Origin: Porites lobata
Taxonomy: Eukaryota > Cnidaria > Anthozoa > Scleractinia > Poritidae
Assembly (NCBI GenBank): GCA_942486035.1
Contig: CALNXK010000009.1
Span: 771,001 to 835,000 of the forward strand
DNA length: 64,000 bases
Reading direction: 5' to 3'
Shown: positions 35,678-47,231 of the stretch, piece after piece
How positions within the stretch are numbered: the first letter of the stretch is position 1
How the letters are laid out: every line of letters begins with the position of its first letter
Made by a program: the position numbers and the translations under genes
Notes under the pieces: model-generated
Seen by the model: only the letters and a program-made list of their open reading frames with translations
Told to the model about the DNA's origin: nothing
Database searches by the model: none

Positions 35678-36989
35678 ACGTTTAACTTACAGTTCTGAGT
35701 TGGAGTAAATACCTAGTACTTTCTTAGATAACAAGACGCTACGGAGCGTACACTTCGGCGTCGTGGTTGTCGAACTAATTAATTGTAAATGCGGAGGAAT
35801 AGTAAGATATCAACTATGGTAAGAGTAAGGTGTTAATTTGTGAAATTATGGGATTTGTCAGGATATTCTGAAAAGAGCAACATCCAAGAGGCCTACTTGC
35901 CAAAAACTAGTATTTCGGGACAAATTGTTTCCGAGATATTAGCCCAGTTATGCTCTGACGACTCCATACAAATCCTTATAAAAAAACAATTCTCTATTTT
36001 TCTTAGTCACATCAGGCTTCAAAAACAGCATAGCAGTCTCATGTACTGATTAAAGATATGTAAGGCATGTGTAAGGAGTCAAATTACGTTGAGCACGGAA
36101 TTGGCTAAAACTCAAGGTCACGAGTTCGAATGTTTTGAAGATAATTATTCACTGACTATCAGCACGCAGGGATGTCGGATTAACACAAGGAAGTTTAACA
36201 CCAAAGGAACATAGCCTTTACAGAGCTTTAAAACACAGCATCCGCCAACACAAACTTGACTTGAACTTTGAGTAAAACTAAACAGCCTCTACCAATAATA
36301 ACAAACTCTCACTTGAACTTCAGATATCTTACGGCTTCCGCGAACTTGTAAACACAGAACCTGAAAATCGACCTTCGTCACACTTGACTAAACACAGCAG
36401 TCCAGCTCGTGGGAAAAAACTTAGTTCGTCAAAAGAACTCGCTTGGAACTTGTATACCGTTTGACATAAGGTTCTAGAAAATACTAAACAGGCGAATAGT
36501 AGTAGCTTTTCGACATATTTTATGATTTCAGTAACTGATGCAAATCTGCTGACTCATGCTGAAATGTAAACATGCCCTAATTAATTATTCATGGTAATCC
36601 AAAAACGTAGAGAACGTTCGAGAAAGTCAGGCAACGCATGAAAGCAATTTTACTACGTAACACTCAACAAAGACAAATGTCTTTGTGCAGCATTTTGTAA
36701 CTTTAAATTCATCATAAAACAGTTCGAAAGGAGGGCTCAATCGTGAAATGTTTTCCAACACTCGAAGAGAAATTTCGTGTCTCTGCGCGGCCACGAAATA
36801 TCCTCTATTTATTCCTCGAGTAAATAAAGACTAAACTCGAAGTGATCTCAAGATATCACGAAGTAGTCCGGTCTCATTTCGTGAAATAGTTGAAACAAGC
36901 CGAAAAGTCACGAACTTGCACGCCCAATCTTGTCCCGAAACTAGTGCATCATTTCATAACTATTTTTCATATCCCAAACTACCTTGGGT

Positions 36990-37075
36990 CGCAGTAGCGC
37001 AATCGGCTAATCCCTCAACTTAGAATCTCCTCTGATCTGACGGGTCACACAGGTGAGTCGGTTCAAACCCCGGGA
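36990..37075 (+). mobile_element. tRNA-derived SINE-like sequence
   Basis: Pol III box A match TAGCGCAATCGG (36995-37006) and box B match GGTTCAAACCC (37060-37070). The spacing of about 65 bases and poor cloverleaf argue against a working tRNA. Similar sequences of about 120 bp (36830-36945 and 37115-37235, each with TCGAAGTGATCTC and CCCAATCTTGTC) flank it as direct repeats. Confidence 0.55.
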
Positions 37076-37819
37076 AAGCCAAAATAATAATTCTTTCTTC
37101 CTCGAAAAAGTTAAAGAATAAATCAAAGAAATCGAAGTGATCTCGAGATATCTCGAACTAATTCGGCTCTCACTTCGTCAAACAGCCGAATAGAACCGAA
37201 AACCTACAGACTTTGCTTGCCCAATCTTGTCAAAAAATTGCAACTTTGATACATTCCTGAGCGTCACGAATCCTTTACTTCGCGCTCCGCCGAAGTAATA
37301 AATATCCAATTTTATATACAGTTAACTCAACGTTTGACAGGTCTGAGTTAATGTAAAGGCACCAAAAACAATTCTTTGTGCCCTTGGGACCCCTTGTGAT
37401 AATTATAGTGCGGCTTTTCCCGAAAAAGTGCAGCAATGCCGCAATGCCGTGGTCTGATAAGAACACCGCACAAAACCCTCTGGGCCAACCACGCAAGCAC
37501 GATGTTCGACTGTGTAAAGAATTGGCGCGGCCTAAGGCCGTTGCTGTTCACACTATACGAAATAGGTTTCCATGGCACCACGAAAACCTACGTAGCTTCG
37601 TGAACATAGCTTAGGCATTCTACTGATGAAAAGTTACGACTCATAGATATTTTCAGGAACAATAATGTGCTATCTCTCAATCACGCTTGTCACTACCGGC
37701 CGATTAGAATAGTGTGTTGCTTCATGAACGCAAGGCTTCTGCTCATAATCTACTAAAGCAAGAAAAGAATGTAAGAATCCGTAAGCATTAGATTTACATA
37801 GACTGGGGAAGACTTAAAC

Positions 37820-37918
37820 CTGATCTCTTTGGTCCACATCTTCACCACTTTCAAGAAGCATTTTAACCATCTCGTATTGTCCACCTACAGCAGCCTTGTG
37901 TAGAGAGCCTCTCGATAC
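37820..37918 (-). CDS. Gene B exon 7: one ankyrin repeat
   Basis: A 99-bp phase 0 exon (VSRGSLHKAAVGGQYEMVKM, ending VDQRDQ). Acceptor TACAG, donor CAG|GTTTAA, as in gene A 7251-7349. Confidence 0.88.
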
Positions 37919-38070
37919 CTGTATCAAAAAATTAATATCCTTTTATCAGAGAGAAAAAAAATAAATTAATACTCCCACTAAATGATGCTTTTCACATTTG
38001 CACATACTTTGCTTTGTTTAAATACACAAAGCGTACACACCCAGTATTCTTTTTATCGCAGTGAACTTAC

Positions 38071-38118
38071 TTTCGCTTTCTCAGCTCTCTCCATGTGAGT
38101 CAGGACTTGCGTCTTGTC
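38071..38118 (-). CDS. Gene B exon 6: 16-residue linker
   Basis: A 48-bp phase 0 microexon reading DKTQVLTHMERAEKAK, acceptor ATCCTAG, donor AAA|GTAAGT. Same as gene A 7502-7549. Confidence 0.8.
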
Positions 38119-38159
38119 CTAGGATGATTAAAAAAGGAAAAATATACATTTACAACCAG

Positions 38160-38275
38160 GGCTGAGTTGCTCAAAGCATGGTTAGCTTTAACCAGTGGTT
38201 AAGCAGTATCAAAACGAATACGTTGTCAAGGTATTAAACGCTGGTTAACGCTAACCATGCTTCGAGCAACTGGGC
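38160..38275. mobile_element. 116-bp MITE
   Basis: Inverted ends around GTTGCTCAAAGCATGGTTAG and its near inverse; CCAG on both sides (38156-38159, 38276-38279). Gene A near 7586-7594 has the uninterrupted site. Confidence 0.85.
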
Positions 38276-38513
38276 CCAGATCTACTATGAAGTTCTGTGA
38301 AATCACTTCTACTCTGAATTTTCAAGGCAAACGACACACTTTTGACTGCCCATAACATTGTTTCTTAGTGTATTTTTTGCACGAAATTGGGTATTGCTGT
38401 TCATTAATGTTCTTTTTGTCTCTCTTTCAGACATCTGTTGCAAAATAAATAAATTGTTCCAGCACTTTGAATATCAACTCACCAAACGTTGCTTCAGTTA
38501 GAGGGAAGACTCG

Positions 38514-38698
38514 AAGGGCCTGTTTACTTGGAAGTGGGGGACCCCAGATAGGTGAGGTAACATGTGGGGGGTCACCTCACCTATCATGTAAACGTGTTCA
38601 AATTAAAATGAGAGATTATATGCACAGGCGGGTTACCCCACCTAAGCGAGTTACCTCACCTACCTCGGGAGCCCCACCTTCCTGTAAACAGGTCCTTA
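38514..38698. mobile_element. 185-bp MITE
   Basis: Inverted ends GCCTGTTTACTTGGAAGTGG and, from the other side, ACCTGTTTACAGGAAGGTGG; inner GGTGAGGT motifs inverted too. Confidence 0.75.
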
Positions 38699-39054
38699 AG
38701 GTGGCCGAACCTATTTATACGCGCGTTGGTAACGTTTTTGAATCGCGCTTTTCGGCTATGATTTTTGGCATCATTAATAAAGACTACTGCAACTTTATGA
38801 AAATCTTATTTATTTTCTTGTAGGTATAAAACCGTTTGAGATATCTCACTTTATACCGTTTTACTGTAAAATACTTGTATTAATTAATTCGCTTACAAAA
38901 ATAAGAGATCTTCAAAACAGGCCTTACACTTCTACAAATCTCAGTGTGGACGCAAATGGGCAATGACCTTAGACACTCATAAGCTGTACACAACGGCATG
39001 ATTCAATATGTATCATCAAATAAATAACCCGACAAAATCAAGTTCTTCTACGAG

Positions 39055-39201
39055 CATTCTCGACTTCAGAGCTTTCGGTTTTTTAGGCCATGAAAGGCCG
39101 CGAAGGTTCTGAGAAGAACTGTACACGCGTAGCCTTAGTCATGCCTCTGTCCTTCAGTCCTCAGTAATACGCAATAGAGAATAACTCTGAAGTCGAGAAT
39201 G
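39055..39201. mobile_element. 147-bp MITE
   Basis: Perfect 17-base terminal inverted repeats CATTCTCGACTTCAGAG and inverse. Confidence 0.8.
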
Positions 39202-39748
39202 TTTTGAAGAAGCGATCGACGCCTGAGCTATTTTGAACTCTTACGTTGTTCATTAAATATTCAAAACAATAACATCGAACTGCATGAAAAGTAATGAGAA
39301 GAACTTCCCGTTATTTACGATTTTCTATGACTATTTGGACTAAAATCGTAGAAAACTAATATATTCTAATGCCTTTTATTCTCCCAGTTTATGAAATCTC
39401 CAAATTTGCTAAGACTGAAGGAAGAACTTAGTTTACTTGATTATTAAAGATTCTCACAAAGATTCGACACGTCTCTAACAGGAACCTTACAAAAAGATCA
39501 AGGGTAACATTCAAAACAATATGCTATTCCAAACTTCATGGAATGTTTCTTTGATACGCAAAATTGGCTAAATTCGAAACAACGCGAACTAAAAGGCATT
39601 TCCGCTTTCAAGATAATTAGAATGTACGTCCTCAGTGATTTCTCTGTCTTATTTCCTTTACCATGACTCTTATGAAATCTAAACAACACCAACTGATTTT
39701 TTTTCTAAAGCGAAAGATAAAGATAAAAAGTAATTTACTCAACGAAGC

Positions 39749-40037
39749 CTACAACCCCGGACAAAACCTGTTGAGACAAATCGCGAAAATGCCTGATTTT
39801 TCCTGCCATCCCGGCAAAAACTGAGACCTCCGCCAAATGAATGCCCGATTTCCCCCTCCCCTTATCCAAAGTTGTTTAGGATAGCATGGCAATTATACAC
39901 GTTGGTTTTTAGACCAAGACAACTTTGAATAGGGGGTGGGGAGGGGGTTTACTTTTTGTGTTTAGGGGAGACGGGAGTAGGGCGCAAAAGTTAGAAAATA
40001 GATGGAATTGTCTCAACAGTTTTGTCCGGGGTTGTAG
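39749..40037. mobile_element. 289-bp MITE
   Basis: Terminal inverted repeats CTACAACCCCGGACAAAACC and near inverse, extending to TTGAGACAA on both sides. Confidence 0.85.
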
Positions 40038-40543
40038 CTCTGTATTACTGACAGCAATATTCACTTGACTATCGCCCAATGAAAGGAATTACCTCGACCA
40101 ATCAGGATGCGCAAAGACAATTGAAAGAACAAAACAGATTTCCAAGCCAGCACCAAGGGCAGGAAAATCCGAGTCAGCAAGTCACAATTGGTTTTTGTTT
40201 TAATGCTGATTGGCTAATAAAGTAGGCCATTTCCGAGTTTCCAAAATTCTCGCTTTCAAAGTGAGGCCAAGTGAAAAATCTTTCATTTAATAACGAGTTT
40301 CATTTGCATGACAACTCAGTTAATTTTTTTTTGTGAATACTTCGCACTTAGAGTTCTCTAGAAGAGGCTTGGGAAACATGGAAATGGTCTGTTAGTTTCG
40401 GCATTCAACAGATCCCACTCTAACCAGGTCATTACCGAGAACGATTCACAAAAAACAAAAAAACGCGGTTCGAAGCGTTACATTACCAAGTAAAAAAAAT
40501 TACTCAGTAGTTTTCTGTAAGAAAATTAGTTATCAAACGATCT

Positions 40544-40658
40544 TTACTGAGGTTTATTTTCATAGCAGTAAATAGTTTCCATGTTGTTTGCTGGGGAGTT
40601 GAGAATTCCCTTTAGATCTTTATCTTGAAGGGCAGAAAGCTGGCCATTTCTCATAAAC
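40544..40658 (-). CDS. Nested gene, last exon: end of PB1-like domain
   Basis: Minus-strand exon from acceptor CATTATTTTAG to TAA at 40544. It completes a codon split after two bases in the 41110-41642 exon. Encodes FMRNGQLSALQDKDLKGILN, ending METIYCYENKPQ. The pattern of an acidic DKDL turn and a final aromatic strand fits a PB1 or other ubiquitin-like fold. Confidence 0.75.
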
Positions 40659-40835
40659 CTAAAATAATGAATAGGAAAAATAAAATTTCTTGCTGACTCA
40701 ATTCACACCCTTAATAGCTCCGCCACCTTACGGCTTAAAACCCGATAAGAGTTAGCTTGTGAAAACAGCCATCATTTTGCGACGCTACAACTGGTTTCCC
40801 GCGAAATGACGTCTGAGGAACGAGCGGAGAAATTC

Positions 40836-40951
40836 CATACCGTCTGATGACGTGTCACTACCCAGATCTGGGAAGTGCTCCTGATTGTTTCAGAAAATTT
40901 CCCACGCGGCACGACCAATCGGCAGCTGGGCAGTGACACGTCATCAGTATG
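40836..40951. mobile_element. 116-bp MITE in intron of the nested gene
   Basis: Inverted arms TGATGACGTGTCACTACCCA and near inverse, with CATAC / GTATG ends. Confidence 0.7.
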
Positions 40952-41109
40952 TTTGCTAGACCTTTTGCGGTTTTCTTAGGCTAGATAAGAGTTTCAGTCA
41001 CAGCATGATAATGTCAAGGTAGAACGACTAACTGCTAAAATTGTACACTTCAGTTCCTCTTAATGGCAAGGGGGGAAAAAAGTTTAATCAAAAATAGAAA
41101 TCACCTTAC

Positions 41110-41642
41110 CACAATGCAAACGAATCCTCAGAAAGCTTAAAAGTACTGGCCGCGGCACGAACCAGGTCTTGGGTAGAAGCCGCTACATCAACTTTAATGG
41201 AGCGTGTAAGAACCAACTGAACGGTCACGGTGGCGTCACGGCCCTTCCGAAACTGCTCTGGTTCGGATATATTACGACGTGGAACCGGCCTCTTTTTAGA
41301 AGCAGGGGGTAGCGGCTTATCAGGGGGGTTATCAGACGAGCGTTTCTCTGTGCTAGGGCTACCTCGTGGAGCGGTAGCAATCCGCCTTCGAGGCAACGGT
41401 GATCGAGATTCACTGCCCATCATAGGCGTTGGAGACACTCTCGGCTCGTGCTGGGACCGAGGAGAAGGTGGAGGTCGACCAGGCCTTCTTGGTCTTTCAG
41501 GGAGGAACAGTAGGGGCCTGTTTGGGGATTCTAGCGGGGTAGGGACTGGCTTGTTTGGCGGCTCTGGCGGAGTGGCACGTTTGAAAGATTTGTGAGTGTT
41601 ACCGTCACGTAAAGCGTTCATCAAAGCCCTTCTACCTATCGC
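41110..41642 (-). CDS. Nested gene, proline-rich exon leading into a PB1/ubiquitin-like domain
   Basis: A 533-bp exon, phase 0 in, two bases of a codon out, acceptor GTTCTTAG and donor TTGTG|GTAAGG. About 110 residues are Pro/Arg/Ser-rich with several PxxP stretches (SH3-ligand-like). The last roughly 45 start a ubiquitin-like fold (TVQLVLTRSIKVDVAASTQD, ending SEDSFALW). The exon joins exactly in frame to 40544-40658. A proline-rich region followed by a PB1-like domain recalls p67phox-type NADPH-oxidase activators, but I would not name it. GC content is higher than its surroundings. There is no counterpart in gene A. Confidence 0.75.
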
Positions 41643-41802
41643 CTAAGAACAAAACGAAGATGATTACCTTCTGTGAGCAACAGAGAAATATTGAAATCCC
41701 AATCAAAGTAACGATGGAGCTAACAATGTGCTGTCTGTTAGACTCGGTAGAGAGGATACGGCTCGTTTTAATACATAAATTCCCGCAGATCAATTCCCTT
41801 AC

Positions 41803-41891
41803 AATATCTACTTCCTGGTCCTGGTTGTTCAATCTAGTTTTACTTCCGAAGGGGGGTGCTCCTTTATTTGGCCAAGGGCAGGTATGTGCTT
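41803..41891 (-). CDS. Nested gene, possible upstream exon
   Basis: An 89-bp open stretch between acceptor TGTTCAG and donor GATATT|GTAAGG. Entry phase 1 and exit phase 0 fit the next exon (reads KTRLNNQDQEVDI before the junction). No start codon or earlier exon found. Confidence 0.4.
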
Positions 41892-42376
41892 CTGAACAGG
41901 GCATGGTTTTCAGGTTCTTGAGTCTTAAACATAGTTATACAGTTTCCCTATTTAAAGTCTTGAAATGAGCGGTCTCGATTTGTGGAAGCAACGGGTTTTC
42001 CCAAAAAATCTAATTCCATGATTTCAGTTTGAAAAATCACTTAATTCTGTATGCAAAACGTAACGAATCAGGGTCATAATATAACGTCTCGTCTTAAACA
42101 GCGTAGCAAAATGAGCAATCAAGGGTCAGGGTTTCAAGGGCTTGGCGGCACACCTCTACCCGAACTTATTTGAGTGCCCCCCGGGGGATTTACTTTCGAA
42201 ACACAGGCAGATTAAACAAGAAATGTAATTTAAATCTCGGTAGGGTTAGCCCCTTTGATCGACCGCTGGGCGGAAGAGCGGAAAGTGACGGGTTTGATCC
42301 CTGGGACTGCAGTGTTCTACCTAAATTTTAGCTCAGCAGGTAAGGGACCAATCCTGGCCGGTTAGGCAAAAATTAA

Positions 42377-42482
42377 CCTCCCACGCAGACGTTCTTAGGG
42401 GTTCGTCACGCGTTCCCGTCCCACTAACATTCGTGAAACAGGAACGCGTGACGAACCCCTAAGAACGTCTGCGGGGGAGGCT
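42377..42482. mobile_element. 106-bp palindromic MITE, GACGTTC family
   Basis: Near-perfect inverted arms of about 40 bases, including GCAGACGTTCTTAGGGGTTC and inverse, with CCTCCC / GGGAGG ends. Confidence 0.85.
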
Positions 42483-43813
42483 AGTAAAAAATATGCAGCA
42501 GAGCCTCAACTGCCTGGGGAGAAGGGGGGATAGTGGAGTGAGGAACATGGACCCGCCTCGTTGGGAAATTTCGGAGCTAAGTTCTCTGAATCGACATTCC
42601 CTCCTTTAAAGACCTATTTTATGCGAATCAAACTGTTGTAATATTTAGACAACAACTTAAAACGTTGTATTCCAACAATTTTACCAGTGTCTTAAATGTC
42701 CTCTTTCTAAAATGAATGGCCCACAAAAAAAGCTGGGTATATAATTTATTACTTTTCCGGATACCGGTGGATGTGGAGGTTGCACTTTGAAAGAAATTAA
42801 AATATTTACAATTTCCAGAACTCTTCGTTGACTGAGTGACTTTCCATGTCGTTAATGTTAATTATGAAACTGCGGTTTGGTTAACAGCTTATGTGGCAGT
42901 TCCGTTACTAATTTATTAGTACCTCACCAATCTTATCCGGATCCCCCGAAAAAAAAACCTCTGTAAGCAACCCCCCACCCCCTCGAAAATTGCCTTCTTT
43001 TGGACCCCCCTCCCCCCCTCCCCTTGGTCTCCGTGGCAGGGGGGAGGCTATGAATATTTTCTGGAACTACACATTTCCTTCTAAGATAATCATCAAACTA
43101 CCGAAATACTGATTGACAGCATTCATATCATGTAATTCCAGTCAATTAAGCAATAATATCTGTCAATTAGCTTCTTCCAATTTTATTTCCTAACGCTATT
43201 GTTTCTACTTAAGTTAAGCCGCACCCACACTAAGATATTCAGCGTTTGAATCATGAAGATATTTCAGTGTTATGCTTCAAGACACCCTTAGTAACCGTAA
43301 TAAAAGATGAAAAAATTGTGAAGAATCAAGATGGCGGTCTCAAAGTGCCGTTGTTTGAGCGTAAGCAAAATCATGTTTAGATGCCAAAATCTCATTGGTT
43401 CCTAAGCATCCACTAATAGTACCTTCAACTTTACTAGTCCCTGCAACAGACATCCGAGCACACAAAGCCAGACCTATATCCGAAACCCTAATTTGAAGCA
43501 TGGCCCTTTCATTAACCCTGTCGTCAACCACAAACCCACGAAGATACATACGCTCAAACCACTGACATATGAGCTATTTTTTCAAAATAGCTCAATCTTT
43601 CCATTATAGTATTTTCATACAATTCCAACTTATTAAATGTAACCCAACCAGTCTTTCTCTTCGACGTTGACTAATAAAACTGGGTTTGAAAACTGTCATA
43701 GTTTTTTTCCGAGCTATTATTTCTGCAGATTGCACCCCATGCAACAGCTCGATTTCTTTTCCTTTCAAGTCTTTACCTGTTATCAATTTTAGTCTCAAGT
43801 ACAAAGCACCTAC

Positions 43814-43899
43814 CTCAGAATATTCTGGGCTTGTGTCAGTTAGAGGTGAAGCTGCTTCCTTATCTGATTCAGTTGAAGGTGACACGCTACGGCTGATTG
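43814..43899 (-). CDS. Gene B exon 5: Ser/Thr/Asp-rich linker
   Basis: An 86-bp exon, phase 1 in and phase 0 out (SRSVSPSTESDKEAASPLTD), acceptor GTGTTAG, donor GAG|GTAGGT. Same size as gene A 8906-8991. Confidence 0.82.
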
Positions 43900-44683
43900 C
43901 TAACACAGAGTAAAATAACAAAAAATATTCATTGAATTCACCTTTCGTGAATGCGCTGTTACAGAAAATACTCACAGCCAGGCAACCTGGATTCCCTTAC
44001 ATGGGGCGAATGATCATTTCAAAACACTGGCTCTTTTGACCCAGGATAGCTGCTGTCAAGAAGCAACCAACCTTTACACACAATGTTATTGGCCGAGCAG
44101 TTTGGCAAATTCACTTTTATCCCGCATTTATTTATTAGTGCATAATCTTAAGTTATGCTTTGAAGTGTTATTAAAATCTTGTACACAACGTTGAATAAGT
44201 TAGATTTAAGGAGTATTATGGCATGCCCAGGGGCATAAGCACATAATCCGTTTAGTATTTACGAGCGCCTTTCGGGGCATTTTTTCTTAAAGTTTTCTTA
44301 AGATAAGATTCTAATGGGAAAAAGATCGTTGTGCCGCGTTTGGATGTAATGATGATCACCTTTTTCCCGAGAAATATACAAACAGTACAGTGTCGAAAGG
44401 CCATGTTTCTAATGCTTAGCGAATACAACGGATCGTGCTCATGCCCCCTGGTCATCGCAGAATACTCCTTAAATAGAATTAATTCAATATGGCCGCCGTA
44501 TCGGTAAAAACGTCTATTGTTCCATTATCTCGATTGAAGTCTCTAAGATGACCGATTAATTTTTACATGTACATGTATACTTACGAGTACATTGCTGTAA
44601 AGCACTAGCAGAGAATTAAATCAATTTCTTGTCTTAAGACCTCTAAAGATAATTGCCCAAGAAATTGTGCTAAACCAACTCAC
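43900..44683 (-). other. Gene B intron 4
   Basis: A 0.78-kb intron matching gene A 8992-10184, shorter in this copy. No coding signal. Confidence 0.7.
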
Positions 44684-45103
44684 CTGACTTTTCCATAAGA
44701 GCTTTCTTGCAAGTCAAATAGCTTTCTTCCTCAATAATAGTCTTTAATCCGAGTGTCACCAAGTTGACTTTTTTCTTCATATCATCAGTTACCAAAAACC
44801 TCTCTGCAGCTTCATTCAGGACACCAGAACAATAATCATGCCACAGACTTTCCAGACTTTGCAGGTCAGGACACTGACCTTTTATTACCAAAGATCCAAC
44901 ACCCACAGATGTTAAAGTAAAGTTGTAAGTATTTTCTACATGCTTAATGAAGTCACTCAGTCCGCTGGCTGTAGAAAGCTTGTTTTTTTTATTGTATTCC
45001 AAGTACGCTTTAAGTTGTTGCCTTAACATTCTATCCACGACGTCCTCCAGTTCACTACTTAAATCACGTGTGGTGATTAACATCTTAACAGTGTTTGCTG
45101 TTT
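44684..45103 (-). CDS. Gene B exon 4: 140-residue TRADD-N-like domain (tentative)
   Basis: A 420-bp exon, phase 1 to phase 1, acceptor ATTTTCAG, donor TCAG|GTGAGT. Same module as gene A 10185-10604, with SVGVGSLVIKGQCPDLQSLE and LVTDDMKKKVNL; substitutions are scattered and no gaps occur, which indicates selection to keep the frame. Confidence 0.82.
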
Positions 45104-46677
45104 CTGAAAATTATTGATTAAAAGCATATTAACTACAAGTTAATTACTGCCTCTTATTACAATTTACGAATGTATAAGGAAACTGAGAGGCAAGCTTCTC
45201 AACTCGTTGTTGTGTGGGAAAGCTTTTACACAAACAGTGCATTCTTTAGCTTTTCACCATTTTCACACAAACCATAATGCATCTTGTTTACCCCCCAAAT
45301 TTTGCATAACCGATTGTTTCCAATTTCTCCTGGGAATTACACCTGTCCCAAGAGAAATCAAAGACAAAGGTTATGCAAAATGTCGGAAAGTACACAAGGT
45401 GTGTTATCGTCTTTGTGAAAATGGTGAATAGCAGAAAGAGAAAAAAAAAACAGTTACTCTTTAAAGGGACTGGTTCACGATAATGCGCAAGAGTGAGTTC
45501 TGACAGTAGCCGATTGTTTTTAAACCAATCCGAAGCGAGTTAGATGCACGCAAGTAAATTTACAAAATTCAAATTCATTGTTCGCGACGCAAGAGTATTC
45601 CCGGGCATTTGGCTTGATTTTATATATCCCCATAATTCAAGTTTATTCTTTGCTACTCCTCAGATATATGTTGCAGCCGATAAGAATAAAATTTACAGCC
45701 CTCTCCTGCTTTGAAACAAACATTTACCAACGTGTATGTTTACGAGGTCGTACCCACGCTAACAAAGCAGACACCGATCGGCAAACAAAATTTGTAAACA
45801 AACATTTTGTTACTGTTCTCTCAGTTCGCGTTATATAAACCCAGAAATACCAACAAAAAGCGCCTGACCGGTGACAAACACACACAACGTATGAATATAA
45901 AGATTATCCTTAAATGAGGATAAATTTCAATTGCTTATCAGCAAATGAACAAATTCATTCGCGTTACATCATCGGGTCTGGGTTCCGCAAATAAATGTTA
46001 TCGAGTAGAACACATAAAGAAACTAGATTATAAACAGAATATTCGGGCAATAATTTATTTTAAAAACATCAATTCTTAAACATATACGATCGTAAAGCAA
46101 AGATACAAGGAACATTTCAAGTATACCAGATCGGTGAAGATCGCGCGGCCTGTTGCGGTATAACTACAGGTCGGAGTCAGAAATCAAATCAAAATTGAAC
46201 GGACTCATGCCTTTAACCACTTTCCAAGTGTCGTGTATTCTTTTCGTAAGCCACACACTACTCCTAGAACCATACCAGATCGATCGGCTAAGCTTCTCTA
46301 TCTCCAAAGACTCTCGAGAACGTCTTATTGCCAGACGGCCACGATGCTCTTCTGAACCTCCATGATCAAAACATCATTTTTTGCGTCTTCTTAAAACGTA
46401 ACCAGTCAAACAACACAGTCACACGTTAATCACCACTGCCGAAGTATAACTAGGCCAGTCAAAGCGACGGATGTCGGAATAAAACGAAGGATTCTCAATG
46501 ATTGTACCGGTAATGGCGATTTCGAATTTAGTGTTGACGCGACAAATTTATTCTGAAGAGACAAAGGGCGCGCATGCGCATAACCGTGATGGCGTCCCTT
46601 AAAAAAAGCCAAAAATTATCAAGAGTTTATCAAGACACAGTAAAAAAGAGTGGCACCTTGTCAATTTAATTCCATAC
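45104..46677 (-). other. Gene B intron 3
   Basis: Larger than gene A's 330-bp intron because of a roughly 1.1-kb insert at 45461-46602. Confidence 0.65.
45461..46602. mobile_element. 1.1-kb non-autonomous element, only in copy B
   Basis: Imperfect inverted ends: TTAAAGGGACTGGTTCACG on the left and, inverted from the right, TTAAGGGACGCCATCACGG, both followed by ATGCGCA. TTAA at both ends may be the target duplication. Gene A lacks it. Confidence 0.65.
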
Positions 46678-46875
46678 CTTGGTCAGAAGTGAGCTCTGAA
46701 ACGCTAGGAGTATGGCAAGTTGAGGGAGATTCTTCACTTAATCTGACTAAATCCTCAGTTTTAGGCTGTTCATCAACTGGACATTGCTCTCCTGAGAAAC
46801 CAGAAGCTGAAGCATGTGTTTTTGCAACAGACTGCTTTTCAGTGACAGAAACATCCTTTGGTATATCAGAAGCAT
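46678..46875 (-). CDS. Gene B exon 3: disordered linker
   Basis: A 198-bp exon, phase 1 to phase 1, rich in Ser, Glu, Thr and Pro (FSGEQCPVDEQPKTEDLVRL). One codon longer than gene A. Donor CAAG|GTATGG. Confidence 0.85.
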
Positions 46876-47231
46876 CTGGTGCGAGAACAAGCCTTTATTA
46901 TAAGCTTCTTACAAAATAATGTATAAAAATTATGTTTTTCTAACACATTCACATCTCCAATACCCATAACCACTCGTCCCAAGTAACACTAAAAATAAAT
47001 CCTGACGGTCATAGACAACTGTGACCCTTAAACATGGTGGAGACCTTTTAATTCTGCACATCACAGATCTTTTCATGCATTGACAACTTCCAATACAACT
47101 TTAAAGGCTGTGCACATGTATATCACTGCACTGTTGCATTTGCATATATTGTGCTACGAATTAACTATATTAGTGTGATGTCTGGTACAACATGAATAAG
47201 AAAGTACACCAGCGCTTAACAAATAACTTAC
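46876..47231 (-). other. Gene B intron 2
   Basis: A 356-bp intron; donor CATG|GTAAGT, acceptor CACCAG. About 540 bp shorter than in gene A. Confidence 0.75.

Larger units (their letters stand above)
29334..37819 (-). other. Gene B intron 7, greatly expanded
   Basis: An 8.5-kb intron; the gene A counterpart is 2.36 kb. The extra DNA is mostly repeats: about 2.5 kb between the arms of an A-copy hairpin (29900-32440), an hAT remnant (32646-33381), a MITE (33934-34203), two further inverted-repeat elements (34770-35279, 35488-35677), and a tRNA-like SINE (36990-37075). I see no extra exon. Confidence 0.6.
38119..43813 (-). other. Gene B intron 5, expanded and hosting another gene
   Basis: A 5.7-kb intron versus 1.36 kb in gene A. 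It contains MITEs and a set of exons with their own stop codon (40544-41891) on the same strand. About 43170-43620 is repeated inverted at 51500-51900. Confidence 0.6.

Noticed and set aside
41230..41595. 121-codon plus-strand frame rich in Gly and Arg
   Set aside because: Antisense shadow of the proline-rich exon at 41110-41642, which has matching splice sites and a coherent domain.
42289..42345. Box B-like GGTTTGATCCC and box A-like TAGCTCAGCAGG suggesting a tRNA gene
   Set aside because: The two boxes are in the wrong order for one Pol III gene and no cloverleaf can be drawn.
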